A stretch of DNA of 64,000 nucleotides. Origin: Cytophagales bacterium. Its GTDB lineage: Bacteria; Bacteroidota; Bacteroidia; Cytophagales; Cyclobacteriaceae. Every line of letters starts with the position of its first letter. Positions within the stretch are counted from its first letter, which is position 1. The notes beneath the pieces are model-generated. The model did no database searches. It saw only the letters and a program-made list of their open reading frames with translations, and was not told the DNA's origin. The stretch is taken from contig JAWPMT010000002.1 of NCBI GenBank assembly GCA_033344775.1, positions 962,685 through 1,026,684 on the forward strand. The letters run 5' to 3'. The translations under genes and the position numbers were made by a program. Below are positions 32,951-41,356 of this stretch, piece by piece.

Positions 32951-33910
32951 ATGGCAAAAGAAATTGCAGTTGGTATAGACATAGGAGGAACCCTGACTAA
33001 GGTGGGGTTGGTAGATAGGGAAGGTGAACTTTACGGTCATAGTGATTTCAGAACCAAGAACTGCGCCAACTTTGAAGAGTACCTGAGTATTCTTAGTTCG
33101 GAGATTGATAAGCTGAAGGCTGCATATGACGGAGAGGTCAACATCACGGGGATAGGAGTAGGTGCGCCTAATGCCAACTACTACCGCGGTACCATCGAAC
33201 ATGCGGCTAATCTGGATTGGAAGGGAGTGGTCAGGTTCAGGGAAGAACTGAACAAGATCTATGATATGCCGGTATTCATGACCAATGATGCCAATGCGGC
33301 TGCCATTGGGGAAATGATCTACGGCAATGCAAGGGAAATGAAAGATTTTATGGTCATCACCCTTGGAACAGGTCTCGGTAGCGGGATCGTTTCTAATGGT
33401 CATCTGATCTATGGTCATGACGCTCAGGCCGGAGAGCTGGGCCATGTCGTGGCGGTAGAAGGCGGTCGCATGAGTGGAATTGGTCGCAGAGGAGGTCTAG
33501 AGGCTTATGTTTCTTCTACTGGAATCAAAAGAACCATTTATCATTTATTAGCAGATTCCATGGAAGACAGTGTGTTTCGAGACATTGCTTTCAATAACAT
33601 CCATGGTGAGGAGATCACTGAAGCTGCTGAAAATGGAGATCCAATTGCCGTGGAAGCCTATCGTTACACGGGTGAATTGCTGGGTAAGCAATTGGCTAAT
33701 TTTGTTGCTTTTTCACACCCTCAGACCATATTTCTGCTCGGTGGTTTGGCTAAAGCCGGAAAATGGATCTTTGACCCGACCATCAAATATTTTGAAGAAG
33801 CGGTTTTGCCTTATTATAAGGGTAAGGTCACCATTGAGCCTAGTGGCATGATGGATAAAAATGCGGCAATTCTTGGAGCGGCGGCATTGGTTTGGGATCA
33901 CCTTAGTTAA
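32951..33910 (+). CDS. ROK family protein, probable glucokinase
   Basis: A 319-residue ROK kinase without DNA-binding domain. It has the N-terminal phosphate loop GIDIGGTLTKVGLVD, the sugar-binding TNDANAAAIGE and the phosphate-2 motif ITLGTGLGSGIV, followed by the ROK signature with GELGHV. The Cys-rich zinc loop of many ROK proteins is absent; the residues at that place read GRMSGIGRRGGLEAYVSS. It phosphorylates glucose or a related sugar in the cytoplasm. I start it at ATG 32951 rather than the GTG one codon before. It could serve glucose released by the glucan locus, but it is not linked to it. Confidence 0.9.
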   Translation: MAKEIAVGIDIGGTLTKVGLVDREGELYGHSDFRTKNCANFEEYLSILSSEIDKLKAAYDGEVNITGIGVGAPNANYYRGTIEHAANLDWKGVVRFREELNKIYDMPVFMTNDANAAAIGEMIYGNAREMKDFMVITLGTGLGSGIVSNGHLIYGHDAQAGELGHVVAVEGGRMSGIGRRGGLEAYVSSTGIKRTIYHLLADSMEDSVFRDIAFNNIHGEEITEAAENGDPIAVEAYRYTGELLGKQLANFVAFSHPQTIFLLGGLAKAGKWIFDPTIKYFEEAVLPYYKGKVTIEPSGMMDKNAAILGAAALVWDHLS

Positions 33911-34038
33911 TCGTAAATTCCCACTGACATCTTTTTTGCGCGGGTTTGATGCATTTTATTGGAACTCAAACAAAAAAAATCTGGTATTTTAGAAGACTAT
34001 TTCGTCTCAAATTCGTTCTTGAATTAAAAATATACACC

Positions 34039-36174
34039 ATGGTAAAGAGATTAGTGGCGTTGACTTGTTTGTCTATTTTCTTTGTTTTATCCGGAACGTC
34101 ATTTGTTTTCGCGCAACGAGGGGCCGATACCCTTGAAGTGTTGAGACCTTTGCCAGAGCATGAAAACTCTTTGTTTGCAATGCTCAACCTGTTGAATCAG
34201 TATCACTACAGGAAGTTGCCGGTCAACGATTCTATTTCTGCGGTCATTTTTGATAATTATGTCTCTGCACTGGATCCCAACAAAATTTATTTCCTGAAGT
34301 CTGAGATCGATTATTTCTCTAAATACCGACTCCAACTGGACAATGATCTACAGACGGGTAACCTGGATTTTGCCTATCAGATTTTTGGGCTTTACCGGGA
34401 AAAATCATTGAAACGCCTGCAAAGTGTAGCAGATGAGCTAGAGGAAGAGTATGATTTTTCTAAAGAAGAAAGCTACGAGACGGATGCCGATAAAATTGAA
34501 TGGGCAACCAATTATGAACAATTGAATGATCGTTGGCGGAAGTTGTTGAAGAATCAGGCATTGAATTTGAAATTGTCTGGTAAAGATTGGGGTGGAATCA
34601 TCGACTTGTTAAGCAAACGATATGCCCGGGTCGCCAAGGCCATTTATCAATATAAGAGTGAGGATGTATTTCAACTGTACATGAACTCCTTTACACGCGC
34701 GTTCGACCCTCATACCAGCTATTTTTCACCCATAGCAAAAGAGAATTTTCAAATTGAAATGAGTTTGTCTCTGGAAGGGATCGGAGCTCGATTGACGCAA
34801 CAACTGGATTATACCATGGTGGCGAGCATCGTTCCAGGAGGCCCTGCATTCAAAAGCAAACGGTTGAAGGAAGATGATCGTATCGTAGGGGTTGCTCAAG
34901 GAAAAAATGGTGATTTCGAAGATGTGATTGGCTGGCGATTGGATGATGTAGTACAAAAAATCCGTGGCCCTAAGGGATCAGTGGTAAGATTATTAGTTCT
35001 GGCGTCTGAAAAAGAAGTGACTGATCTGCCTGATACGCTGATGATCGTGAGAGACAAAATCAAATTGGAAGAGCAATCAGCAAAAGCAGAAGTAATACCG
35101 ATCACTGAAGGCAACCAGACCTTCCGACTGGGAGTCATCAATTTGCCTAGCTTCTACATTGATTTTGAGGCACGTAGCAAAGGGCAGAAGGATTATCGAA
35201 GTACCACGAGAGATGTAAGCAAATTGATCGATGATCTCAAAAAGCAGGAAGTCGACGGCATCTTAATGGACCTTCGTTACAATGGGGGAGGATCGTTGCA
35301 GGAGGCCATAGACCTGACTGGACTTTTTATTCCACAAGGCCCTGTCGTACAGGTAAGGAATTACGATCAGTCGGTAGATAAATTGGCAGACGATGATAAA
35401 GCAACGGTAGCTTATGATGGTCCTCTGGCAGTTTTGGTCAATCGTTACAGTGCATCGGCTTCTGAGATTTTCTCCGGTGCGATTCAGGATTATAAGCGAG
35501 GTGTAATCGTTGGTGAGAACAGCTTCGGAAAAGGAACCGTTCAGAACCTAATCGATCTTGGAAGACCCGTGATGAATTATCTCAACCGAATGATCGCTTA
35601 TAGAAAGCAAGCAGATCAGGATGTAGATGATTTGGTGGTAATGCGAGACCAATTGCGTTCTGGCGAAATTACCCTCGGACAGGTTAAAATGACCCTGGCA
35701 AAATTCTACAGAGTGACAGGAAGCAGTACACAGAAAATTGGTGTTGCACCTGATATTGGGTTCCCAACGCCATTTGATGCGAAGGATTTTGGTGAAAGTA
35801 GTCGTGAAAACTCTTTGCCCTGGGATGAGATCACTTCCGCATCTTTCACGCAAACCAATGAAGTTTCTGAGGAGTTGATTGATCGACTTTACAAACTATA
35901 TGAACATCATCTGAATACAGACTCGGATTTGAGAAAACTGGCACAGGATATAGAGAAGATGAAAGAAGAGGATACTAACTCTATGGTTTCTCTCAACTAC
36001 AATGTGCGTCAGGAAGAACGAGATCAGCAAGATGAGGATCCATTGGCAACAACCATTGAGGATACCGAAATTCCATTTACAGATGAGGAAAACGAAGAAA
36101 AGCTATCGGAGGATCCTTACTTGAAAGAAGCTTTGAGATTGCTGGCTGAAATGAGCCGAACCAAGGTGGGATAA
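34039..36174 (+). CDS. Carboxy-terminal processing protease (Prc/tail-specific)
   Basis: A 711-residue S41A protease. ATG 34039 starts a signal peptide (VKRLVALTCLSIFFVLSG, VFAQ); the longer frame begins at a TTG 31 codons upstream with a basic leader and is unlikely. An N-terminal helical domain (about 30-210) precedes a PDZ domain (about 215-310, SLEGIGARLTQQLDYTMVAS) and the protease core with the Ser in YSASASEIFSG and the Lys in NSFGKGTVQ. The C-terminal domain (APDIGFPTPFD) matches E. coli Prc, not the shorter CtpA. It trims or degrades periplasmic proteins from their C-termini. A strong terminator follows. Confidence 0.93.
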   Translation: MVKRLVALTCLSIFFVLSGTSFVFAQRGADTLEVLRPLPEHENSLFAMLNLLNQYHYRKLPVNDSISAVIFDNYVSALDPNKIYFLKSEIDYFSKYRLQLDNDLQTGNLDFAYQIFGLYREKSLKRLQSVADELEEEYDFSKEESYETDADKIEWATNYEQLNDRWRKLLKNQALNLKLSGKDWGGIIDLLSKRYARVAKAIYQYKSEDVFQLYMNSFTRAFDPHTSYFSPIAKENFQIEMSLSLEGIGARLTQQLDYTMVASIVPGGPAFKSKRLKEDDRIVGVAQGKNGDFEDVIGWRLDDVVQKIRGPKGSVVRLLVLASEKEVTDLPDTLMIVRDKIKLEEQSAKAEVIPITEGNQTFRLGVINLPSFYIDFEARSKGQKDYRSTTRDVSKLIDDLKKQEVDGILMDLRYNGGGSLQEAIDLTGLFIPQGPVVQVRNYDQSVDKLADDDKATVAYDGPLAVLVNRYSASASEIFSGAIQDYKRGVIVGENSFGKGTVQNLIDLGRPVMNYLNRMIAYRKQADQDVDDLVVMRDQLRSGEITLGQVKMTLAKFYRVTGSSTQKIGVAPDIGFPTPFDAKDFGESSRENSLPWDEITSASFTQTNEVSEELIDRLYKLYEHHLNTDSDLRKLAQDIEKMKEEDTNSMVSLNYNVRQEERDQQDEDPLATTIEDTEIPFTDEENEEKLSEDPYLKEALRLLAEMSRTKVG

Positions 36175-36202
36175 GACACCTCTTAAGGATTTAATACGAA
36201 CA

Positions 36203-36229
36203 AGTCCGGAGCGATCCGGACTTTTTTTG
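36203..36229 (+). terminator. Terminator of the protease gene
   Basis: The AGTCCGGA and TCCGGACT arms form a perfect 8-bp stem around GCGA, followed by seven T. It lies about 30 bp after the stop. Confidence 0.9.
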
Positions 36230-36324
36230 TTTGATATTCCCCTCTCAAGAGGGGAACTAAGAATAGCAGTTCATTAATAAAATTACTTTACGTATTCATT
36301 CCTCCTAAAAATTCTAATTCTACC

Positions 36325-36359
36325 AAAAAGAAAAAGGTCCCACTTTTTCAAGTAGAACC
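36325..36359 (-). terminator. Terminator of the DUF6503 gene
   Basis: On the minus strand GGTTCTACTT and AAGTGGGACC pair around GAAA (one G-U pair and one mismatch), followed by TTTTTCTTTTT. It lies about 33 bp after the stop. Confidence 0.75.
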
Positions 36360-36391
36360 CTTTCCAAATTTCTTTAGCCTTAAGCTAAGAA

Positions 36392-37174
36392 CTACTTCGG
36401 GCTTACGTACGCACCTTCTGGTTTTGCATAAGTACTTTCATCCATGGCTTCAGTGGATAGCGTGATATTTGTGAATTCTGCACCACCGCGTTTTTCGCCG
36501 AGGGTATCATTTTCCCATTTGTACCAATTCAATGCTTGAGGCAATTGCACTCCATTTACGTCAGTCCAGTTTTCGTAGCGGATTGCGCTATATTGTGTAG
36601 CACGGCTTTCGTCGTAATAGGTCACCGAATAATTGATCAATCGAAGGATTCCCGTCTCATCAAAATACAATACATACTGGTCTTTAGGAGAATCACCTAC
36701 ATTTTCACCGAAAGTCATCAAAGTCTTATCATAAGTGACCCCTTCGATTTCTACCTGGCCCAGATCAGTCAGATTAACACCTGGATCTGCTGCCAAATAG
36801 GGTAGTGCGAAAAAGTAGAAGTACAGGTTGTGGTAGAAACGAGCGTTTCTCGGGAATGCTGTGCTATCAGGAGTTACCCAAACGTCTGTTCCATCAAATC
36901 CAATGGTGAAGTCCGAGGTGGAAACCCTGACTTTTCTGTTCTTCAGGTCGATGACCTGCTTTTCATTTTCTTCTTCGCCTACCTTTTCGTAGGTCAGTGT
37001 TTGGAATTTATCCCAGTTGTCAATGCCGCCGTGAGCTTCAAAAGCTTTCGTCATTGTAGCCGTAAAACTCCGCGTGGGGGGCGGGGGTGGTGGTATATCT
37101 GCCTGTTGATCTTGTTGAGGTGCAGAACAGGCCACCATGGCGATTAGCACAAGGATTGCTGGAAAGTGCTTCAT
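36392..37174 (-). CDS. DUF6503-type lipoprotein
   Basis: A 260-residue lipoprotein with lipobox MVACS (Cys16), followed by a Gln- and Pro-rich linker containing six consecutive prolines. The mature part begins AFEAHGGIDNWDKFQTLTYE, the entry segment of DUF6503 and related LolA-like lipid-binding folds. Strands such as VRVSTSDFTIGFDGTDVWVT and TGILRLINYSVTYYD follow. This fold usually binds hydrophobic ligands in the periplasm, but no function is known for the family. It is transcribed alone and is divergent from the DUF4097 gene. Confidence 0.75.
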   Translation of the reverse strand: MKHFPAILVLIAMVACSAPQQDQQADIPPPPPPTRSFTATMTKAFEAHGGIDNWDKFQTLTYEKVGEEENEKQVIDLKNRKVRVSTSDFTIGFDGTDVWVTPDSTAFPRNARFYHNLYFYFFALPYLAADPGVNLTDLGQVEIEGVTYDKTLMTFGENVGDSPKDQYVLYFDETGILRLINYSVTYYDESRATQYSAIRYENWTDVNGVQLPQALNWYKWENDTLGEKRGGAEFTNITLSTEAMDESTYAKPEGAYVSPK

Positions 37175-37262
37175 GATTTTTTTAATAGGTTATTCGATAT
37201 TTTGCGCAAGGATAGCAACCTTTGGAGGGAAAGAGGGTCTATTCATATAAATTGAGATATTT

Positions 37263-38186
37263 ATGCGTGCATCAAGACAAATACTAGCAGTTCTAATTGC
37301 TTTTTTATCGGCTCACCTGTCAGTTGGACAAAATGTATTGGCTTCCACTGAGTTTGAAGGGGATAACATCTCCGAAGTGGTGATCAGAAACACCTTTTGC
37401 GATGTAAATCTGGAAGGTGGAAACAAGCTCTACTTCAAAGGGGTGATCGAAGGGCGTGGAGATCGTGGTGATTTTGAGATCCAGACAGAACTGGACGGAG
37501 ATCGCCTTGAAATTGTAGTGAGAAGTCGCACCAGGAACTGGAACTGGAATAAAATTAGTCGCTCCCGACTTGATTTGACGGTTCCGGCAGGTATTGAAGT
37601 GTATGTTGAAAATACTTCTGGTGATACCTACGGTCGATCGTTATCCGGTTCTGAAATTGAAATAGAAGCTACAAGTGGGGACATTGACCTGTCAGATATC
37701 ACCGCAGATGTACGAATCGATGTGACTTCTGGTGATATCGAAATTGAAGACATGACCGGAAGGCTGGAGATAGAATCTTCCAGTGGTGACATGGACTTGA
37801 ATGATATCGATGGGGATATTCGTACTCGTTCTACCTCAGGTGATGTAGAGATTCGTCGGTTTACTGGAAACATTCAATCAAGATCGACTTCAGGAGAACT
37901 CACGGTTTCACGGGGAAAAGGAGCCCTGAATTTGAGATCGACCTCAGGAAATATTGAAGGCTATGACCTTGAAATCACTGATGACTTATTTCTGGAAGCC
38001 TCATCAGGGGAAATAGAGATCGAATTGGTCAATGAGATCGAAGACCTGAATTTCGAATTGGAATCAGGGAGTGGTAACCTTCGCGCGGGGCGAAGATCCG
38101 GTGAAAAAGACCTGTACATCAAACGTGGTGATGGTTTCTGGGTGAAAGGAGTGACTACCAGCGGTGATATTGACATCACGAATTAG
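37263..38186 (+). CDS. DUF4097-type secreted beta-helix protein
   Basis: A 307-residue secreted protein with a signal peptide ending in SVGQ. From about residue 110 it has a regular series of strands each carrying 'SGD' or 'SGN' at 18-20 residue spacing (ATSGDIDLSDI, VTSGDIEIEDM, SSSGDMDLNDI, STSGDVEIRRF, STSGNIEGYDL), which fold as a right-handed beta-helix of the DUF4097 type. The family is broad and functionally undefined. The acidic loops could bind calcium or cell-wall glycans, but that is speculation. A strong terminator follows. Confidence 0.85.
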   Translation: MRASRQILAVLIAFLSAHLSVGQNVLASTEFEGDNISEVVIRNTFCDVNLEGGNKLYFKGVIEGRGDRGDFEIQTELDGDRLEIVVRSRTRNWNWNKISRSRLDLTVPAGIEVYVENTSGDTYGRSLSGSEIEIEATSGDIDLSDITADVRIDVTSGDIEIEDMTGRLEIESSSGDMDLNDIDGDIRTRSTSGDVEIRRFTGNIQSRSTSGELTVSRGKGALNLRSTSGNIEGYDLEITDDLFLEASSGEIEIELVNEIEDLNFELESGSGNLRAGRRSGEKDLYIKRGDGFWVKGVTTSGDIDITN

Positions 38187-38223
38187 ACTTTGAAACCAAG
38201 TACTAACTGGAATTTAAAATACA

Positions 38224-38250
38224 AGAGACCCTAAATAGGGTCTCTTTTTT
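38224..38250 (+). terminator. Terminator of the DUF4097 gene
   Basis: The AGAGACCCTA and TAGGGTCTCT arms pair around AA and are followed by six T. Confidence 0.9.
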
Positions 38251-38336
38251 GTTGGGGCTGGCTTAATTCATTTTGTTTAGTAGGTCAGAATGGACATTTT
38301 TGTCAGATTTCATTTTTTATAACCAAACCTAACCTC

Positions 38337-40268
38337 ATGGAGAAACCCTACATTAGCCCGGAAACAAAACTCAACGAACTTACAGTTCGCTCTATCCTTT
38401 TAGGCGCCTTGCTTTCAGTCATTCTGGGAGCGGCCAATGCATATTTTGGATTGTTTGCGGGTCTGACCGTCTCGGCTTCTATTCCTGCAGCCGTGATCTC
38501 CATGGCGATCCTGAAGATTTTTAAAGATTCCAATATCCTGGAAAACAACCTTGTACAAACAGCTGCTTCGGCTGGAGAGTCATTGGCAGCTGGTGTGATT
38601 TTCACCATACCAGCTTTAGTGATCATGGGTTACTGGGAAGAATTCAACTATTTCGAAACGACTGTGATCGCCCTTTGCGGTGGTGTTCTTGGTGTCTTAT
38701 TTACGATTCCTTTGCGACAAGCCCTAATCGTCAAAGAGAAATTGATGTTCCCCGAAGGTGTTGCCACAGCGGAAGTATTAAAGACAGGAGAAAAAGGTGG
38801 CAAAGCAGTGAAATTCCTGGTATGGGGATCTGCAATTGGAGCCATTTTCAAATTGGGAGATGCAGCATTGAACCTATGGGAAGGATCCTGGCAGAAGGCA
38901 TCTCTGCTTAATGATAAGATTTACGCCTATTTCGGTTTGAATCTTTCTCCTGCGCTTGTAGCGGTAGGGTATATCGTAGGATTCAATATTTCGTTCCTGC
39001 TCTTCCTGGGTGGTGCCATTAGCTGGTTTGTCGCCATTCCATGGTACATTTCTGTCAATGGTGCTCCTGAAGGAGTAGATGCCGTAACCCTGGGAGGAAA
39101 TATCTGGAATTCACAGATTCGTTACCTGGGTGTAGGAGCGATGGTAGTTGGAGGACTTTGGGCTTTGCTAAGTCTTACAAACTCTTTAGCTACAGCCTTT
39201 AAGTCCGGTGTGCAGGCATTCAAGCAAGGCGGCACAGCTATGAAAGATCAGATCCGGACAGAGATGGATACACCTATGTCCTGGGTGATCATTGGTATTG
39301 GTGTGTTGCTGGTTCCAATATTCCTGATTTATTACTCTGCTATTAGTTCGGTAGGGATCACTATTACGATGACATTGATCATGGTGGTAGCCGGATTCTT
39401 GTTTGCAGCAGTTGCAGGTTACATGGCTGGATTGGTCGGTAGTTCCAATAACCCGATCTCAGGGGTAACTATTGCAACGATTCTCTCTGCTTCTTTGCTT
39501 TTATTGACTTTGATCGGTACTGGAAACGAGTTGGCCGGTGCTGCCGGTGCAATATTGATAGGTGCGGTAGTTTGTTGTGCGGCGGCCATTGCCGGAGATA
39601 ACATGCAAGACCTTAAGGCTGGACATATCTTAGGAGCGACTCCTTACAAGCAACAATTGATGCAAATGGTAGGGGTGATTGCCGCAGCTTTGGTCATTCC
39701 ATTGGTATTAAACTCTCTTTTGATTGCATACGGCATGGGAGCTCCTACGCCAGAAAACCCAAATTCATTGACTGCTCCTCAAGCTACTTTGATGATGAGC
39801 GTTGCAACAGGGATATTTGGAGGAAGCCTTCCCTGGAATATGGTTTATATAGGCGGGGCAATTGGTATCACGATCATTATCATCGATCAATATTTAAAAT
39901 CACGCAATTCTAGTTTCAGAATGCCTGTGTTGGCTGTTGCTGTTGGATTGTATCTGCCATTCGAGTTGGATTCTGCCATTTTTGTCGGAGGTATCCTGGC
40001 ATACTTTGTCAATAAATCGATTAGTGGCAGGGACATGATGGAAAATGCAAAAAATGCAGGATTGCTATTGGCTTCGGGCTTGATTACTGGAGAAGCATTG
40101 ATGGGTATCATCATCGCTATTGCGATCGTAGCAGGTGCACAATTCAATTCTGAAGTGCTTGGTTCGGCATTCATCCATGAAAACATTGGTCTGTTGATCT
40201 TGTTGGTGATCATTGGCTTCATTTACTATTCTGTAAATAAGGTTTCTAAAGATCCTAGCAAGGAATAA
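38337..40268 (+). CDS. OPT family oligopeptide transporter
   Basis: A 643-residue polytopic membrane protein with roughly 14-16 helices. It starts with the OPT signature (ELTVRSILLGALLSVILGAA, NAYFGLFAGLTVSASIPAAV) and includes the SNNPISG motif of family members (LVGSSNNPISGVTIATILSA). It imports small peptides, or metal-chelate compounds in some relatives, using the proton gradient. The single polypeptide is complete and no partner gene is nearby. Between 40268 and 40346 a palindrome-bearing 52-bp repeat follows the gene. Confidence 0.93.
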   Translation: MEKPYISPETKLNELTVRSILLGALLSVILGAANAYFGLFAGLTVSASIPAAVISMAILKIFKDSNILENNLVQTAASAGESLAAGVIFTIPALVIMGYWEEFNYFETTVIALCGGVLGVLFTIPLRQALIVKEKLMFPEGVATAEVLKTGEKGGKAVKFLVWGSAIGAIFKLGDAALNLWEGSWQKASLLNDKIYAYFGLNLSPALVAVGYIVGFNISFLLFLGGAISWFVAIPWYISVNGAPEGVDAVTLGGNIWNSQIRYLGVGAMVVGGLWALLSLTNSLATAFKSGVQAFKQGGTAMKDQIRTEMDTPMSWVIIGIGVLLVPIFLIYYSAISSVGITITMTLIMVVAGFLFAAVAGYMAGLVGSSNNPISGVTIATILSASLLLLTLIGTGNELAGAAGAILIGAVVCCAAAIAGDNMQDLKAGHILGATPYKQQLMQMVGVIAAALVIPLVLNSLLIAYGMGAPTPENPNSLTAPQATLMMSVATGIFGGSLPWNMVYIGGAIGITIIIIDQYLKSRNSSFRMPVLAVAVGLYLPFELDSAIFVGGILAYFVNKSISGRDMMENAKNAGLLLASGLITGEALMGIIIAIAIVAGAQFNSEVLGSAFIHENIGLLILLVIIGFIYYSVNKVSKDPSKE

Positions 40269-40279
40269 AAGTCTATTCA

Positions 40280-40331
40280 GGCATTACAAAAGCCAAAAAT
40301 ATTTCGCCCACATTGCAAATGTGGGCGAGCT
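40280..40331 (+). repeat. 52-bp direct repeat, left copy (with hairpin)
   Basis: This 52-bp segment recurs at 40798-40849. The last 20 bases (ATTGCAAATGTGGGCGAGCT) are identical and the rest is about two-thirds alike. Here the arms GCCCACATT and AATGTGGGC (40306-40326) make a perfect 9-bp hairpin. Confidence 0.75.
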
Positions 40332-40345
40332 ACATCAGAATTAAA

Positions 40346-40753
40346 ATGAGACTTAAAACGCACATCCGGATAATCTTTTGGAGTGCGTTTTTCCTTTTTA
40401 TAGCCAATAAATTTTTTGTGCGGCCCTGGATTATGGAGGATGAAATACAGGGTTTTGTTGCAACAATATCCTATTCTGTTCCCAACTTCATTGAGGCAGT
40501 GATGGGCACTTTTATTGTGACGGGTTTTCTGACGTATTACGGATGGACTTGGTTCAGGAATATGACTGTGCTTCAACTTATCGGTGTGGTTCTAGCGGGT
40601 GTGTATGTGATTACACAAGAGCTAAAAATCCATAACATCGGAGGCAACAATGTCTACGATCTGAATGACCTGTTCGCTTCTATTTTTGGTCTTGTTTTTA
40701 GTTTCCTGTTGATCCGTAAATATGGAATAATAGATGAACCATTACAAAATTAA
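40346..40753 (+). CDS. Hypothetical membrane protein flanked by direct repeats
   Basis: The 135 residues from ATG 40346 (MRLKTHIRIIFWSAFFLFIA) include about four membrane helices; the middle two are SVPNFIEAVMGTFIVTGFL and LQLIGVVLAGVYVITQEL, and the last is SIFGLVFSFLLI. A TTG at 40313 would put the start inside the hairpin of the left repeat. A short hydrophilic stretch (KIHNIGGNNVYDLNDLFAS) with an acidic motif lies between helices 3 and 4. I do not recognise the family. The gene sits exactly between two 52-bp direct repeats, like a small inserted cassette. Confidence 0.7.
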   Translation: MRLKTHIRIIFWSAFFLFIANKFFVRPWIMEDEIQGFVATISYSVPNFIEAVMGTFIVTGFLTYYGWTWFRNMTVLQLIGVVLAGVYVITQELKIHNIGGNNVYDLNDLFASIFGLVFSFLLIRKYGIIDEPLQN

Positions 40754-40797
40754 ATGGCAATATTCTAGATAACGAATTTAATGATTTATATGGTGAA

Positions 40798-40849
40798 GGC
40801 AATACAAATGCCCAGTAACATTTCACCATATTGCAAATGTGGGCGAGCT
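40798..40849 (+). repeat. 52-bp direct repeat, right copy
   Basis: Second copy of the segment at 40280-40331, with the same 20-base end. Its hairpin is imperfect here because the left arm reads ACCATATT. It ends about 6 bp before the stop of the MOSC gene. Confidence 0.75.
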
Positions 40850-40854
40850 GGATA

Positions 40855-41352
40855 TTAGTTTTCTTCAACCACTAACCTTACTTCATCTCCAATTTTGATC
40901 GCACCTTCTTGAATGACTCTCGCAGTAATACCTCCATGGCCGCGCATGGCATTGTAGCCACCTTCTCCCAGATTTGTTTCCATTTGAGAGCAAGGATGAC
41001 AATAGCCTGTCCCTTCAAGAATAGCTTGACCTATCTGAAATTTCTGGTCCTTTAGCGCTAACAAATTGATGCCAGAAACAACGATGTTACGCCGGGTATG
41101 CCCTGGATCGACAGTTTCTTTTCCGAGAATACTGGCAACCGTTGCCAGATGTTCTTTTTGGATCAAGGTAACCTGTCTTTTATCGCTGTATTTGCCATTG
41201 AAATGATCACCTGTGAGCCCGTTTTCTGTATTAACCAATGCCGATTTTACGGATTGAAGAGGAGACTTTCTTTCAGGTCTTAAGCCAATCCAGTTTATGG
41301 TCCCTACTTGTGGCATGGACTGCATGAGCTTTTTGATGACGCCTTTTTCCAT
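40855..41352 (-). CDS. MOSC-domain protein
   Basis: From ATG 41352 the product has 165 residues; the longer frame starts at a GTG inside the histidine-kinase gene. It shows the MOSC fold of molybdenum-cofactor sulfurase C-terminal domains: SPLQSVKSALVNTENGLTGD, HTRRNIVVSG and the conserved Cys in GTGYCHPCSQMETNLGEGGY. MOSC proteins bind molybdopterin or pyridoxal-dependent sulfur carriers. No molybdoenzyme gene is nearby, so its partner is unknown. It starts 4 bp after the kinase gene and may be the last gene of that operon. Confidence 0.88.
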   Translation of the reverse strand: MEKGVIKKLMQSMPQVGTINWIGLRPERKSPLQSVKSALVNTENGLTGDHFNGKYSDKRQVTLIQKEHLATVASILGKETVDPGHTRRNIVVSGINLLALKDQKFQIGQAILEGTGYCHPCSQMETNLGEGGYNAMRGHGGITARVIQEGAIKIGDEVRLVVEEN

Positions 41353-41356
41353 CTGT

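Noticed and set aside
32849..33445. 198-codon minus-strand frame opposite the ROK kinase gene
   Set aside because: It is antisense to a clearly conserved kinase, and the predicted protein has no recognisable feature.
36803..37147. Plus-strand frame opposite the DUF6503 gene
   Set aside because: It is a shadow frame created by the proline-rich linker. The lipoprotein on the minus strand has a signal peptide and terminator.
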